From Carboxylicivirga sediminis (GTDB taxonomy: Bacteria; Bacteroidota; Bacteroidia; Bacteroidales; Marinilabiliaceae), in the NCBI RefSeq assembly GCF_018156225.1, contig NZ_JAGTAR010000009.1, forward strand, positions 1 to 64,000: 64,000 bases of DNA. Direction: 5' to 3'. Positions 27,292-36,135 of this stretch are shown in pieces; the stretch's first letter is position 1, and every line of letters starts with the position of its first letter. Below the pieces are notes generated by a model that was not told the origin of the DNA, did no database searches, and saw only the letters and a list, made by a program, of their open reading frames with translations. The position numbers and the translations under genes were made by a program.

Positions 27292-28371
27292 TTATGCGCG
27301 TTTATTCGCAGTATCAACAATCAACATACTATTCACCACGTTAGGTGTTAAGAATGCATTCAATTCATATTCCATGATGCGTTCGTCTTCACCTTGAGTG
27401 TATTTGAACAGTACATTGTCAGATTTCGAATAAGTCTTGTTATTCTTCTTATCTGGCAAGCGCTCTTCAACAGCATATGAGTGCCATGCATCGCCAAACA
27501 TATCATCAGCATGTAATGTAAACACGTCGTCCTTGAAAGGATAAACCAAAGTGCCGTCGTAAATCTGAACTCCATATTCAATCAACTCAACGATAGGCAA
27601 TCCAAGAGCCGCAAACTGAGCATTGATCATTTCAAGGGTAATAATGTTTTGTGGCGTATTGGTGTAAGTCTTATTTCCAGACTTAAACGACATATTAAAC
27701 GTACCGGCAATCTCAGAAGATGCAATCATCTTATTGAAGGTCACGCGACTCATCTTAATCTTAGAGTATTGCTTACCTTTCGCTTTTTGCTCTTCAAGAA
27801 TTGTGCGGATGTCGGTGATAGGCTTATGATCTGCATATAAAGTAGACCAAGCTTTTGTAATCACCTTGTCTTTAGTCACACCAAAATCAACGGTGAACTG
27901 AACTCCATTTGGGTTATCACTTGCGTCAACCGTTGCAGTACCATTTGACATGATTTGACCAGACCAAATATCCAAACGCTTGTGAGGAGCAAGCATTAAC
28001 GCCTGAATATCCGGAAAGAGGTGATTCATAACTGCGTCGCCATTGACAACACCGCGCTTAATCGCATCTTCCAAATCCAACATATCACGCATCTCTTTGT
28101 GACCAAGCTGAAAACCATCTTTCATGGAAGCAACGCTTCCGGTGAATGGCTGCAAGTTTTGCCTTTCACGCCTTGGAGCACGAGCACCTTCGGCTACAAC
28201 AGTACCGGCATATACACGAGCCGACTTCGCAAGGATTCCTTCAAAAGTCAACGTTGGAGTGTACTTCCATCGGAACCACTTTTTCCATTGAACACCGTCC
28301 AATTTCTCAGAAACCTTGTCTAAGTAAGCTTGAAACGGTTTTGCTTTTCCAAAAATATCATCTATAACCAT
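27292..28371 (-). CDS. Major capsid protein
   Basis: A 359-aa protein of the lambda gpE/major-capsid-E type. The N-terminus (FGKAKPFQAYLDKVSEKL) is followed by the F-W-K-Y-T-PTLTFEG region, a likely E-loop, and a C-terminal axial domain (DDMFGDAWHSYAVEERLP, YELNAFLTPNVVNSM). It builds the icosahedral shell. The decoration-like gene lies 18 bases upstream and the scaffold gene above that, the standard head order. Confidence 0.85.
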   Translation of the reverse strand: MVIDDIFGKAKPFQAYLDKVSEKLDGVQWKKWFRWKYTPTLTFEGILAKSARVYAGTVVAEGARAPRRERQNLQPFTGSVASMKDGFQLGHKEMRDMLDLEDAIKRGVVNGDAVMNHLFPDIQALMLAPHKRLDIWSGQIMSNGTATVDASDNPNGVQFTVDFGVTKDKVITKAWSTLYADHKPITDIRTILEEQKAKGKQYSKIKMSRVTFNKMIASSEIAGTFNMSFKSGNKTYTNTPQNIITLEMINAQFAALGLPIVELIEYGVQIYDGTLVYPFKDDVFTLHADDMFGDAWHSYAVEERLPDKKNNKTYSKSDNVLFKYTQGEDERIMEYELNAFLTPNVVNSMLIVDTANKRA

Positions 28372-28389
28372 TATTCAAACATTTAAAAA

Positions 28390-28986
28390 TTAGACAAATA
28401 AGAATCTGTCGCCCAACGAAGTCTTGTTAAGCGCATGAACAGCATAAGGCAATTTCGATTCGATGATTTCGAAAATACGAGCGGCCAGGTTAATAGCATT
28501 GTGCTCTTCTAATTTCTGATCGTGAATCAAAACAGTGTTAGCCACATTCTTTTCAGCAGCTACATCAGCGCCTTCAGCAGAAGATTCGAAGAAAACAACA
28601 TCGTCCGCAGCAGTAAGAGCCACACCAAGAGTTGTTCCAAGAGTAATCACATCATATGCAGCGTTTGAAGTATCAACTGCAGTAATGGCATAAGCAGCAC
28701 CACCTTTTGTTGCAGCAAAGTACTCCCCAACTTTGAATTGATGATTCTTACCAACCTGGTAATCTGTTGCCGCATTTGTAGCATTAGCATGAAGCTTTGC
28801 AGTCTTCACTAATTTGGCCGTTTTATTGGCGTAATCAGCGGCAAACAAAGCTCCTTTTTCCAACATATCAACCCCATCCTTCAGGACGGACCGGTCGAAT
28901 GTAAAACCACCAGTCAGTTTATAGACCGATTCTTCGGGCCATAATTCCTTTTTGATGGGATCGGGATTTTTAATTACAAATTGCAT
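28390..28986 (-). CDS. Head fibre / decoration-like protein
   Basis: A 198-aa, Ala-rich protein between scaffold and capsid genes. The N-terminal 30 residues (NPDPIKKELWPEESVYKLTG) could be the capsid-binding part. The middle (YQVGKNHQFKVGEYFAATKG) resembles the beta-sandwich modules of phage head fibre and stabilisation proteins. Position supports a capsid accessory; no catalytic motif is seen. Confidence 0.6.
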   Translation of the reverse strand: MQFVIKNPDPIKKELWPEESVYKLTGGFTFDRSVLKDGVDMLEKGALFAADYANKTAKLVKTAKLHANATNAATDYQVGKNHQFKVGEYFAATKGGAAYAITAVDTSNAAYDVITLGTTLGVALTAADDVVFFESSAEGADVAAEKNVANTVLIHDQKLEEHNAINLAARIFEIIESKLPYAVHALNKTSLGDRFLFV

Positions 28987-29026
28987 CTCAATGTCCGTTT
29001 TAGTTAAACATTAATTGATTTCAAGC

Positions 29027-29662
29027 CTATGACGGAGACCAAGTTTTAATAGACTCGGTGGTTGTCTCCTCGGTAGCACTGCCACCAGACGGCTTGTAGT
29101 CACCACTTTCAATCAGTTCAGCCTTAATGCCTTTTTGCAACGTGTCGTAGCTGTTGTAAGCTGCTTCCACTGATGCATTCAAGTCTTCGGCTTCCAGATC
29201 CACCTGTTTGGCGTAGGTGTCAAGAAACTTGTCGGGCACCCCTTTTTCTTTCAGTTGTGCTTTGACGGTTTCTAGGGCTTGAGCGCTCTTTTGCGACTTA
29301 GTTATTGACTCCTGAGTAGTAGCCATTTGGTCTACTTTCTCTATCAATCCCTTAGCCCAATCAGGAACGTTCTTATCATCACCAGGCTTTGGGGGCGTCG
29401 GTGATTCAATGGGTTTACCGTTCTCATCCAGGTTGTGCTTTTCGCGCCAAGCCTTTAAGCCGTCATTCACCCTGCGATCGCCTTCTGTTTGAGCGAACTG
29501 AGCCGAGAACTTTAAACTGGAAATGACCCCATCAGTCAAGACGGTTTCGATTTGTGCCTCCTCGGTAATGGTTTTGCTAAAGTCGGCAGCAACCCCTTCC
29601 AAAAACGTTGTCGGAACCCCGCTTAATTTACCCTTGAGGAAGTCAAGAATTTTTTGTTTCAT
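29027..29662 (-). CDS. Phage scaffold protein
   Basis: A 211-aa, acidic, highly helical protein upstream of the capsid genes. It has a Pro/Asp linker (PTPPKPGDDKNVPDWAKG, about 87-105), a coiled-coil core (about 105-160) and a Ser/Thr-rich tail. This composition is typical of internal scaffolding proteins that guide prohead assembly and then leave. A late-motif variant lies about 48 bases upstream. Confidence 0.75.
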   Translation of the reverse strand: MKQKILDFLKGKLSGVPTTFLEGVAADFSKTITEEAQIETVLTDGVISSLKFSAQFAQTEGDRRVNDGLKAWREKHNLDENGKPIESPTPPKPGDDKNVPDWAKGLIEKVDQMATTQESITKSQKSAQALETVKAQLKEKGVPDKFLDTYAKQVDLEAEDLNASVEAAYNSYDTLQKGIKAELIESGDYKPSGGSATEETTTESIKTWSPS

Positions 29663-29710
29663 ACTTCAAAAATTTGTTTGTTATCCGATTGATTCGGTAA
29701 TCGTCTGTGA

Positions 29711-29720
29711 AAAAATAGAA
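29711..29720 (-). promoter_or_regulatory. Late-motif copy (one mismatch), scaffold gene
   Basis: TTCTATTTTT on the minus strand, 48 bases before the scaffold ATG. It would start the scaffold-capsid transcript. Confidence 0.55.
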
Positions 29721-29847
29721 GCACGAAATCTCAGTGACTAGATATGTTAAATTGAAGAAAAAAGGAGAGGAGGGAGTTTTTCGCGTACGCGTTTGTATAC
29801 AACTTCCCTTTCTATTTCCCTTTCTATTTCCCGAAGGGTTACCCAAT

Positions 29848-29893
29848 GGTTCGAAAGGGTTTCGAACGGTTTCGAATGGTTCGAAAGGGTTTC
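29848..29893. repeat. 10-bp-phased TTCGAA iterons, cluster 1
   Basis: Four units of the form TTCGAA(A/C/T)GG(G)T stand one helical turn apart. They lie in a non-coding gap (29663-30136) that otherwise holds two TTTCTATTTCCC tandem copies near 29820 and a CGCGTACGCG palindrome near 29781. Confidence 0.8.
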
Positions 29894-30010
29894 TTAATAT
29901 ACAGATATACAACGTATTATAAAATATCTAATTTTTAACATATTCATAACAACACCGTTAGAAATGACTAACCAACTTTAAACAAAATGAGTCTTAAAAA
30001 ACTGATTTAA

Positions 30011-30070
30011 TCCTTTGAAATGGTTCGAAAGGATTTCGAATGGTTCGAAAGGGTTTCAAACCGTTTGAAA
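30011..30070. repeat. 10-bp-phased TTCGAA iterons, cluster 2
   Basis: Six consecutive 10-bp blocks: TCCTTTGAAA, TGGTTCGAAA, GGATTTCGAA, TGGTTCGAAA, GGGTTTCAAA, CCGTTTGAAA. They have the same core and spacing as cluster 1, 120 bases away, and as the set inside the initiator gene at 57291-57330. Confidence 0.8.
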
Positions 30071-30136
30071 ATATGTTGTAAAACATGTTTTTAAGGGGTG
30101 TAAAAAGAGTGTTGTGTTTAACAGAATGTCATTAAA

Positions 30137-30607
30137 TCAGGTCTCATTAGCATATTTCTTATAACTAAAGATACCTGGCTTAATTCCTTCACGACGCATA
30201 ATTGAGCGTAAAGCATTTAGCTCCTCCATTCTGTTTGATTTTTGACGAACAGCGTCAACTATGACAGATATTTTACCTTTGCCATCTGCATACAGTAGGC
30301 CCCATTTATCTGGCAACTCTTCGGGCTTTATTAGCCCTTCAGGACATAAGTAACTTCTGTGGTCACCCATTCCCCAGGCAGGAAATCTACGCCATTGTTT
30401 TTTCTTATCTGAAAGAAAGTCGGAGCGAGATACCTTTACTTCGATTAGTTGGGTTGAATTGTTTGAATAGCCGAATGCATCCGGGCATTCTCCAATCTTT
30501 TCGAGTTCACAAACAACGTGTGTGCATTTGCTGAATTTTACAATCCCTTGATTCTTTAGATATCTGGCAGCTTTTAAGCAGAGTTCGCGGTGAGTGAATT
30601 GTTTCAT
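30137..30607 (-). CDS. PD-(D/E)XK nuclease-like protein
   Basis: A 156-aa protein with a candidate PD-(D/E)XK core: CPDAFGYSN (Asp near 42), then QLIEVKVSRSDF (E-x-K near 53-55), a pattern like MmcB and small phage nucleases. A helical front (HRELCLKAARYLKNQG) supports the fold. It would be a DNA-cutting or DNA-binding enzyme; activity is unproven. It lies just right of the iteron gap, with an exact late motif 13 bases before the ATG. Confidence 0.6.
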   Translation of the reverse strand: MKQFTHRELCLKAARYLKNQGIVKFSKCTHVVCELEKIGECPDAFGYSNNSTQLIEVKVSRSDFLSDKKKQWRRFPAWGMGDHRSYLCPEGLIKPEELPDKWGLLYADGKGKISVIVDAVRQKSNRMEELNALRSIMRREGIKPGIFSYKKYANET

Positions 30608-30620
30608 GGTCGGTTTCTCT

Positions 30621-30630
30621 TAAAATAGAA
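30621..30630 (-). promoter_or_regulatory. Late-motif copy (exact), nuclease-like gene
   Basis: TTCTATTTTA on the minus strand, 13 bases before the ATG at 30607. Confidence 0.65.
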
Positions 30631-30650
30631 AAGCCAACTGAATGTATTAA

Positions 30651-31364
30651 TTAATGCTCAAGAAATAATTTCCATGTACCTAATCCAACGGTTATGATTA
30701 GTGTTATAGCTGCGACAGGTCCTTTGTTGTAGTCAAGGATACGCCAACATATAAACCGACTGATAATTACTAGTAGTTTAATAACCAATATCAATAACAT
30801 TAATGTGAATGTTATTAAAATTGATATCAGAAAAATAAGCGAAGCAGGATATAGTCCGGTGACTATGAAAAGCCATGTGCTCCAATCGGAACCCATATTT
30901 TCTCCAATATAATCAGAGGTTAATAGAACAATTAATGAAACAGTTAAAATAATAATTGATTTCAAGAAAAACTTAATTGGATGGACATCCTTTACTAACC
31001 ATTTAGACAAAGGATATCCATAAAGGAAAACAGGAATTCCGGCAACGATAATAAGGAATAAGGCAAAAATTAAGTCTGATGAAGAATAGGCAACGCCTGA
31101 AAATACACGTGTGATTTCAAGAATTAGCACCGTGATTAACAATAACACAACTATAACAATTGCTAATAAAAACTTCTTATTTATTAATTTTTCCAGCCAC
31201 TTAATTGGCTTTGTATATTCTAATCTCAAGACCAGTGTTTCAACTGCTGATTCGATAATCTTCTTTTGTTGTGGTTTTAAAAGCAAATCAAAAACCTTTA
31301 CTAATTGAGCTATAATGCCCACTATAAAAGCCAAGTTAATTGCTATATCAGGTATAAAATCCAT
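30651..31364 (-). CDS. Polytopic membrane protein, unknown
   Basis: A 237-aa protein with about five to six membrane segments (near 8-28, 70-90, 98-118, 135-155, 165-195, 215-233). It is very rich in Ile, Leu and Val. No family is recognised. It lies between a terminator (upstream) and the nuclease-like gene. A role as membrane moron or superinfection exclusion factor is possible but not shown. Confidence 0.6.
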   Translation of the reverse strand: MDFIPDIAINLAFIVGIIAQLVKVFDLLLKPQQKKIIESAVETLVLRLEYTKPIKWLEKLINKKFLLAIVIVVLLLITVLILEITRVFSGVAYSSSDLIFALFLIIVAGIPVFLYGYPLSKWLVKDVHPIKFFLKSIIILTVSLIVLLTSDYIGENMGSDWSTWLFIVTGLYPASLIFLISILITFTLMLLILVIKLLVIISRFICWRILDYNKGPVAAITLIITVGLGTWKLFLEH

Positions 31365-31400
31365 ATATCTAAATTATCAATAACATACAATAATGTCAAT

Positions 31401-31425
31401 AAAAGAAAAGCCCCCTTTCGGAGGC
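31401..31425 (-). terminator. Terminator after the 31482 gene
   Basis: On the minus strand AGCCTCC-GAAA-GGGGGCT is followed by TTTTCTTTTA. It ends the leftward transcript that carries the HAD-kinase and A1-like genes. Confidence 0.7.
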
Positions 31426-31481
31426 TAATCATGGGCAACATGCAAACAAGTAAAAGAGGAAAAGAACCAGAGCAATATTTT

Positions 31482-32108
31482 TTAATGTAATACTATCGGA
31501 AGTGTGTTGTGCTTTCTACAAAATAGAAGTGCTTCTTTTTTGTGTTGCATCTTTATATGCTGCATGATTTCTTCTTCGGTGGCGTAACGTAGACAAGTAA
31601 CCCCATAACCATTAATTGAATCTACCTGCCGATAGTTACCTTTGTACTCAATCTTCCTGGTTGTAATAACTTTCACCTCATCTCTGTATCCATAGGTGAT
31701 TGTCTTGTATTTACCATCCTTGTCTAGATATGGAACATCAGGTCTGAATACAGCTAAAGGCCTGCTTAAATCAATATCCTTAAGCGACTTAAAAGGAGAA
31801 CTCAAATACAATTCTTTTGCTCTGATATGGTAAGGGTCAATTTGATAAGCCAGCGATCCACACCGGTGTTCTTTCAATGCCTTATATAAAAATTCTCTTT
31901 CGCCCCATCTTCGATTGGCCCAGGTGAGCATTGCCTCTCTGATTCTATTGACTGTGTTTCCTTTATCTAAGGCTGATTTGATTATATCATTATGCTTAAC
32001 TCGCCACCTCTCAAAAAAGAGTGTGTATTTAAGCCACCAGAATAGATTCTTAATATTGAATACAAACAGCTCAAAGCCTTTTATATCAGTGCCTCTTTTC
32101 CTCATCAC
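31482..32108 (-). CDS. Hypothetical phage protein
   Basis: A 208-aa basic protein, unrecognised. A hydrophobic/aromatic patch near 14-32 (FELFVFNIKNLFWWLKYTLF) may be peripheral. The start shares a base with the stop of the HAD-kinase gene, so the two are translationally coupled. Nothing else hints at function. Confidence 0.6.
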   Translation of the reverse strand: MMRKRGTDIKGFELFVFNIKNLFWWLKYTLFFERWRVKHNDIIKSALDKGNTVNRIREAMLTWANRRWGEREFLYKALKEHRCGSLAYQIDPYHIRAKELYLSSPFKSLKDIDLSRPLAVFRPDVPYLDKDGKYKTITYGYRDEVKVITTRKIEYKGNYRQVDSINGYGVTCLRYATEEEIMQHIKMQHKKEALLFCRKHNTLPIVLH

Positions 32109-32989
32109 TACAGCTTATAAAATGGGTTGCGAATGAATATTTCAGTCAGTATCTCATTAGCCCTCGAAAAAACACCTTCCTTCATTTCATATCGGTTTGA
32201 TATCGAATAGTCGAACTCATCACGTCTCATCGTGAACTTACCTTCGTCACGCTTCACACGTTCCTCATCGGCATGCTTGGTTCGCGCTTCTTCTGCTCTC
32301 CATATTCGAAGGGAAATAATGTTGTAGTCACTACCAAAGGTCTGCTTCAGGTACTTCAAACCATGCTCGTCAATTACGTAGGTGTTGATTTGCTCAATAT
32401 CCTTTTTAAGACAGCAATAACGATAATCACCAAACTTTGTGAAGGCCAACATATCGTCCTGCTCATAAGTGTCAAATTCCTCATCCGAAACAAACGTATG
32501 GCCTTTTTCATCTTCATGACGCGGTGGGCGTGTCGTCCGGCTTTCAATCATCTTAATCCCATACTTCTCTTCCATGTGTTCGGCCAGCATCGTTTTTCCG
32601 GAACCGCTTTCACCAACGATGCCAATAATAACCGGCTTGCACATGTTCTGAATCATGGCATAGATATCGATCCATTTGGGCAAACCGTTGATATTACGAT
32701 CGTCGATGTACACATCAGCGCCAATCTTACGACACTCGTAATACTTTTTGATATTGGCCGGTGAATTCTCATTAAAGTGATGGTAGTTAATACCATGTTG
32801 TTCGAGCCACCTTTCGGCCTGGTGTTGATAAACGCCTTCTCTCAAGCTGTTAATGATGATCGTATGGCCTTCATCATACAGCTTATTGATAACGTCTTTG
32901 GCATACTCCTGAGGTTGTCCAATCTTGGGCCACTGTGCATAGGTGCAAACAGTGCCGTCAAAGTCGATGGCGATGGTTAGCTTTTTCAT
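32108..32989 (-). CDS. HAD phosphatase fused to guanylate-kinase-like domain
   Basis: A 293-aa two-domain protein. Residues 1-115 are a HAD phosphatase (DFDGT, D9/D11; later YIDDRN near 94-99). Residues 118-290 are a P-loop kinase with Walker A GESGSGKT (126-133) and the guanylate-kinase signature SRTTRPPRHEDEKGHTFVSD (150-169). It could phosphorylate and dephosphorylate nucleotides or DNA ends, like polynucleotide kinase-phosphatase but with another kinase fold (inference). It overlaps both neighbours by 1-4 bases. Confidence 0.8.
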   Translation of the reverse strand: MKKLTIAIDFDGTVCTYAQWPKIGQPQEYAKDVINKLYDEGHTIIINSLREGVYQHQAERWLEQHGINYHHFNENSPANIKKYYECRKIGADVYIDDRNINGLPKWIDIYAMIQNMCKPVIIGIVGESGSGKTMLAEHMEEKYGIKMIESRTTRPPRHEDEKGHTFVSDEEFDTYEQDDMLAFTKFGDYRYCCLKKDIEQINTYVIDEHGLKYLKQTFGSDYNIISLRIWRAEEARTKHADEERVKRDEGKFTMRRDEFDYSISNRYEMKEGVFSRANEILTEIFIRNPFYKL

Positions 32990-33255
32990 TTCTTCAATCG
33001 TGGAGGGTTCGACAATAGGTCATCAGGCTTTTTCGTGGTCATCAAGATTGGCTGCATCGGTTGAGCAAATGATAACTGTACATGCCAAAGCTTTTTGGTT
33101 TTCACAATCTCCTCAATCTCTTCGTCGGAAAGTTCAAAGCATGTGATAATATGACATTCCGGCTTATCAATTCGGATGCATGCCGGCAAGGTTTCGTACT
33201 CTTCTTGCTTCTCAGCAATACGCGAGTTCACTTCTTCAAATTCAAGTGCTTTCAT
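32986..33255 (-). CDS. Hypothetical phage protein
   Basis: An 89-aa protein of unknown family, overlapping the HAD-kinase start by 4 bases (ATGA). It has a hydrophobic beta stretch (ECHIITCFEL) and a basic C-terminus. An exact late motif lies 24 bases before the ATG, so it leads the transcript 33255-31482. Confidence 0.55.
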   Translation of the reverse strand: MKALEFEEVNSRIAEKQEEYETLPACIRIDKPECHIITCFELSDEEIEEIVKTKKLWHVQLSFAQPMQPILMTTKKPDDLLSNPPRLKK

Positions 33256-33279
33256 AGTTGATTTGTTATTGATTCATAG

Positions 33280-33289
33280 TAAAATAGAA
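33280..33289 (-). promoter_or_regulatory. Late-motif copy (exact), HAD-kinase operon
   Basis: TTCTATTTTA on the minus strand, 24 bases before the ATG at 33255. Confidence 0.65.
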
Positions 33290-33292
33290 CCG

Positions 33293-33580
33293 TCAACACC
33301 AACTTTTTTGAATCAGCTTAACTCCCAATACTTTCGATAACTCTGTAACATATTGCTGAACTGTGGGTGCGATATCATCGCTTTTTCTCTTTTCCGGCTC
33401 AATATTGTTTAGTATTTCAGCCAGCCGGAGCCGTTCTTTATTGAGTAAGTCGAAAGCGAAATTAGTCACCGGCTTACGTCCTTTGCCAACACGTCGAGCC
33501 TCATCATACAGCGAATTTTTAAGGCTTTTGAGGTTGGCTTTGTTTGCTAATTCTTTGAGATAGTATTCGGGGTAGGTCAT
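33293..33580 (-). CDS. Hypothetical helical protein
   Basis: A 95-aa, basic, helical protein. Its first base is the last base of the A1-like gene, so translation is coupled. No family motif. The pattern of long helices with regular Leu suggests a small DNA- or protein-binding partner of its neighbour (inference). Confidence 0.55.
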   Translation of the reverse strand: MTYPEYYLKELANKANLKSLKNSLYDEARRVGKGRKPVTNFAFDLLNKERLRLAEILNNIEPEKRKSDDIAPTVQQYVTELSKVLGVKLIQKSWC

Positions 33581-35274
33581 TAATTAAAAAGTGTGGTGAA
33601 CTTCTTACTGTGTTTATTAAACAAAATCAACTGTCGCTTACCTTGCGCCGATATGAGAGCAGAACAAAAAGCCCAGGAAGTTAAGCCTTCGTTATAGCCG
33701 TGCTCCATCTTACAGGCTAAACCAACCTGGTAGGAGCCACCTTTGATTGATGGAGTGTGCGAATGTGCAATAAGTGTTTTAAATGGTAGTTTTGAATAAG
33801 ATGTAATAGACCCTTTTGAGCCATTAGCACCAACATGGCCATGTTGCATATAAACCCCCTTATATTCTAGAATATCATTAATGCCAAGGCCAATGACGTT
33901 TTCAAACCGCTTATTTATAATCGAGGGTATTAATCCTTTGAAGTTTTCATCCTCTTGGCCCTTAAGCAGCGTGTGTAATAATTCAGCCATAATTAGTGCA
34001 TTTTCTGAAACACTTGAGAAATCAGTTTTTCGAATCGTTCGATCAAGCATATCATCATGATTTGAGCGGATGACATAGGTTTCTTTTACATTTAGACTAA
34101 ACCAGGTTAACTCATCAATCATGGCTTTTAACTCCTCCTTGATATTGCTTTTACCTTCAATGTAGTTCCTAAAACGATCCACAACATCCTTATGATGTAC
34201 ATTGGCTGAGGATGAATCAAAGATGTCATTTAGTGCAACATGTTTAATGCGAAATTGCTTGATTATTTGTCGATGTTGACGTGTAATTTCTTTATCAATC
34301 TGTGCTAAATGGGAATCACCCATAAATAACCAAGGGATATCTACCTGACTTATTTCGCTATTACTTACGTGTAGATTAAACAAGGTAAATGAACCATCTT
34401 TTTCGGCCGAAACATTATGTGTATATACGATATCTTCGTTTTCGATATCAACAAAAACAAAACCATACGAATGGTGTGCGGCAGCAACGCCACCCGCTAC
34501 TGTATCTGACATGTTTATATCACTAACGGTGCCGGTTGAATGTAAATACACGTTTTGCATCTGAGGGAAGACAGGCAAAGAGCGGAGTTCGATACGCGGA
34601 GCACCAACAATTACAGATTTGCCACCACCTATTAACTCAATACGACTGGTGGGAATTGCAGTTGTGGCTTGTATTTTCAAATCACCGGCAACTACAAGGT
34701 TTTTATGTAATTCGATTTTTTGAGCATATAGATAATTGTCTAAACGCTGATCCCAGTCATAGTGCATTTTTGCCTCTACCGCCGTAGGATTCTTATATCG
34801 CGTTGGAATCACTATAATTTCAGCTTTAACATGTTTAGCAAGTGCTTTTATGTTGTCAAGGAATTCAATATTAGTGGTAGTGTCGTTCTGTGCAGACGTC
34901 ACTATATAACGGTTTGTTTTAAACAAATGTCGGTGTTTTGCTTTAGCAAACTGTTTATTCTTCACCTCAACGCCCATTTCAGACATCCAGCCTTGAACCT
35001 CTTTTTTGGATATTTGATACTTCTGAGAAATGATATCCACTTTTTGTTGATGAAGCAAACTTTGGTTGCTGATTATCTTACTTACTTCTCGTTTATCAAT
35101 AATGGATGATGTGGTTGCTTGATGGGAGGTTTTTAGCGTTTGTTGTTCACGATCTGTGAGTATAATCGCCAGCTTACGCGCCTGGCTTTGTGTTAGATTA
35201 AAATGCTTTTGCAGTGCGACTCTACCTCTTCGTGGTAACTTGAGAGCCTCTTGAATAAGGTCTTCGGTTATCAT
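33580..35274 (-). CDS. A1-like phage metallophosphoesterase with N-terminal HTH
   Basis: A 564-aa protein. Residues 1-115 contain two possible HTH segments (LPRRGRVALQKHFNLTQSQA; YQISKKEVQGWMSEMGVEV). The rest resembles the T5 A1-type phosphoesterases: PWLFMGDSHL (about 318-327), VIRSNHDDMLDR (about 398), MQHGHVGANGSKG (about 480) and IAHSHTPSI (about 505). A1 of T5 acts in host DNA destruction and the transcription switch; the role here is inferred. A late-motif variant precedes the gene. Confidence 0.65.
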   Translation of the reverse strand: MITEDLIQEALKLPRRGRVALQKHFNLTQSQARKLAIILTDREQQTLKTSHQATTSSIIDKREVSKIISNQSLLHQQKVDIISQKYQISKKEVQGWMSEMGVEVKNKQFAKAKHRHLFKTNRYIVTSAQNDTTTNIEFLDNIKALAKHVKAEIIVIPTRYKNPTAVEAKMHYDWDQRLDNYLYAQKIELHKNLVVAGDLKIQATTAIPTSRIELIGGGKSVIVGAPRIELRSLPVFPQMQNVYLHSTGTVSDINMSDTVAGGVAAAHHSYGFVFVDIENEDIVYTHNVSAEKDGSFTLFNLHVSNSEISQVDIPWLFMGDSHLAQIDKEITRQHRQIIKQFRIKHVALNDIFDSSSANVHHKDVVDRFRNYIEGKSNIKEELKAMIDELTWFSLNVKETYVIRSNHDDMLDRTIRKTDFSSVSENALIMAELLHTLLKGQEDENFKGLIPSIINKRFENVIGLGINDILEYKGVYMQHGHVGANGSKGSITSYSKLPFKTLIAHSHTPSIKGGSYQVGLACKMEHGYNEGLTSWAFCSALISAQGKRQLILFNKHSKKFTTLFN

Positions 35275-35288
35275 ACTGTTGTTTAGAG

Positions 35289-35298
35289 GAAAATAGAA
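35289..35298 (-). promoter_or_regulatory. Late-motif copy (one mismatch), A1-like gene
   Basis: TTCTATTTTC on the minus strand, 14 bases before the ATG at 35274. Confidence 0.55.
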
Positions 35299-35304
35299 TT
35301 TTGT

Positions 35305-35312
35305 TAACTTTG
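35305..35312 (+). promoter_or_regulatory. Bacteroidota -7 box for the + membrane operon
   Basis: TAACTTTG fits TAnnTTTG exactly, 16 bases before the ATG at 35329. A TTG lies about 23 bases upstream, slightly beyond the ideal spacing. Confidence 0.5.
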
Positions 35313-35328
35313 GGGAAACCTCATAATC

Positions 35329-36135
35329 ATGAAGAAAAACAATGAAAAGCTTTTAGAAAAACTAAGGAAGCGTTATAGGCTTGCTATTTTTAACGAATCT
35401 ACTTACGAGGAAATCTTTGGTATGCATTTGTCAAGACTTAATGTTTACTTGATAATCGGAGTAAGTCTGTCCGTTTATACTACTATGATAATAGTCTTAA
35501 TTGCTTTTACTCCATTAAGGAATTATTTGCCAGATGCACAGTCAAAAGAAATGGATAGTGGAATGATGATTATATTCTATGGTGTGCTTTTAACAATGGC
35601 TATAGCCTTAATTTTTGTTGCCTCATCTAATAACTACACTTCAGTATTAAAAAAGAAGAAGAAATCTAACAAAATAAGACATTTATTTAAGCTTCAAGAT
35701 AGGTTTCAGGAACTAATAAAAAAAAGGAAAAGAGCCGCTAATGCATATTTAGTCATTGGAATATTAATTTCAATTGGAGCCCTCTCAGTATTGGGATTTA
35801 CATTGTTTTTTCAGGAATTAAACGATAAAGAGTTGTCAAATTATTATATACCTAGGATATCCTTCGCCTTTTTTGTTCAAACGATTTCATTTTTCTTTCT
35901 CCGATTATACTTAAACTTATTAAAAGAAGCTAAGTTCTTTGAAGATGAACTTACCTCATTGCAATATAAAATTGCAGCCTATAAGTTATCCACAAATAAC
36001 CAAGATGTTATACCCGATTTAATTAAGTCATATACTAATGTTGAGAGAAATAATTCTTCATTGGTTATCAAGGATGAAGTCAATGGTATAGATATAAATA
36101 CGCTTCTAGCGGAGCTATTAAAAAACAAATCGTAA
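35329..36135 (+). CDS. Four-segment membrane protein (moron operon, gene 1)
   Basis: A 268-aa protein with four membrane segments in two hairpins (about 42-63, 77-100, 136-160, 176-198) separated by basic coiled-coil stretches (KKKKKSNKIRHLFKLQDRF). No known family. Its stop overlaps the next start by one base. With the two genes below it forms a + strand unit with its own promoter, placed between head genes of opposite strand. Superinfection exclusion or membrane-linked defence is a reasonable but unproven idea. Confidence 0.6.
   Translation: MKKNNEKLLEKLRKRYRLAIFNESTYEEIFGMHLSRLNVYLIIGVSLSVYTTMIIVLIAFTPLRNYLPDAQSKEMDSGMMIIFYGVLLTMAIALIFVASSNNYTSVLKKKKKSNKIRHLFKLQDRFQELIKKRKRAANAYLVIGILISIGALSVLGFTLFFQELNDKELSNYYIPRISFAFFVQTISFFFLRLYLNLLKEAKFFEDELTSLQYKIAAYKLSTNNQDVIPDLIKSYTNVERNNSSLVIKDEVNGIDINTLLAELLKNKS

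Noticed and set aside
29643-29912. Minus-strand frame with repeated RNPFEPFE-like sequence
   Set aside because: It is a translation of the TTCGAA iterons and the flanking non-coding gap; composition and lack of context argue against a gene.
30137-30607. Possible restriction endonuclease
   Set aside because: Only a small PD-(D/E)XK-like core is seen, with no specificity domain; the methyltransferase is 21 kb away and not paired with it.
31519-31528. TTCTATTTTG, near match to the late element
   Set aside because: It lies inside the 3' part of a coding gene, about 155 bases from the next start and before a terminator, so it is not counted.
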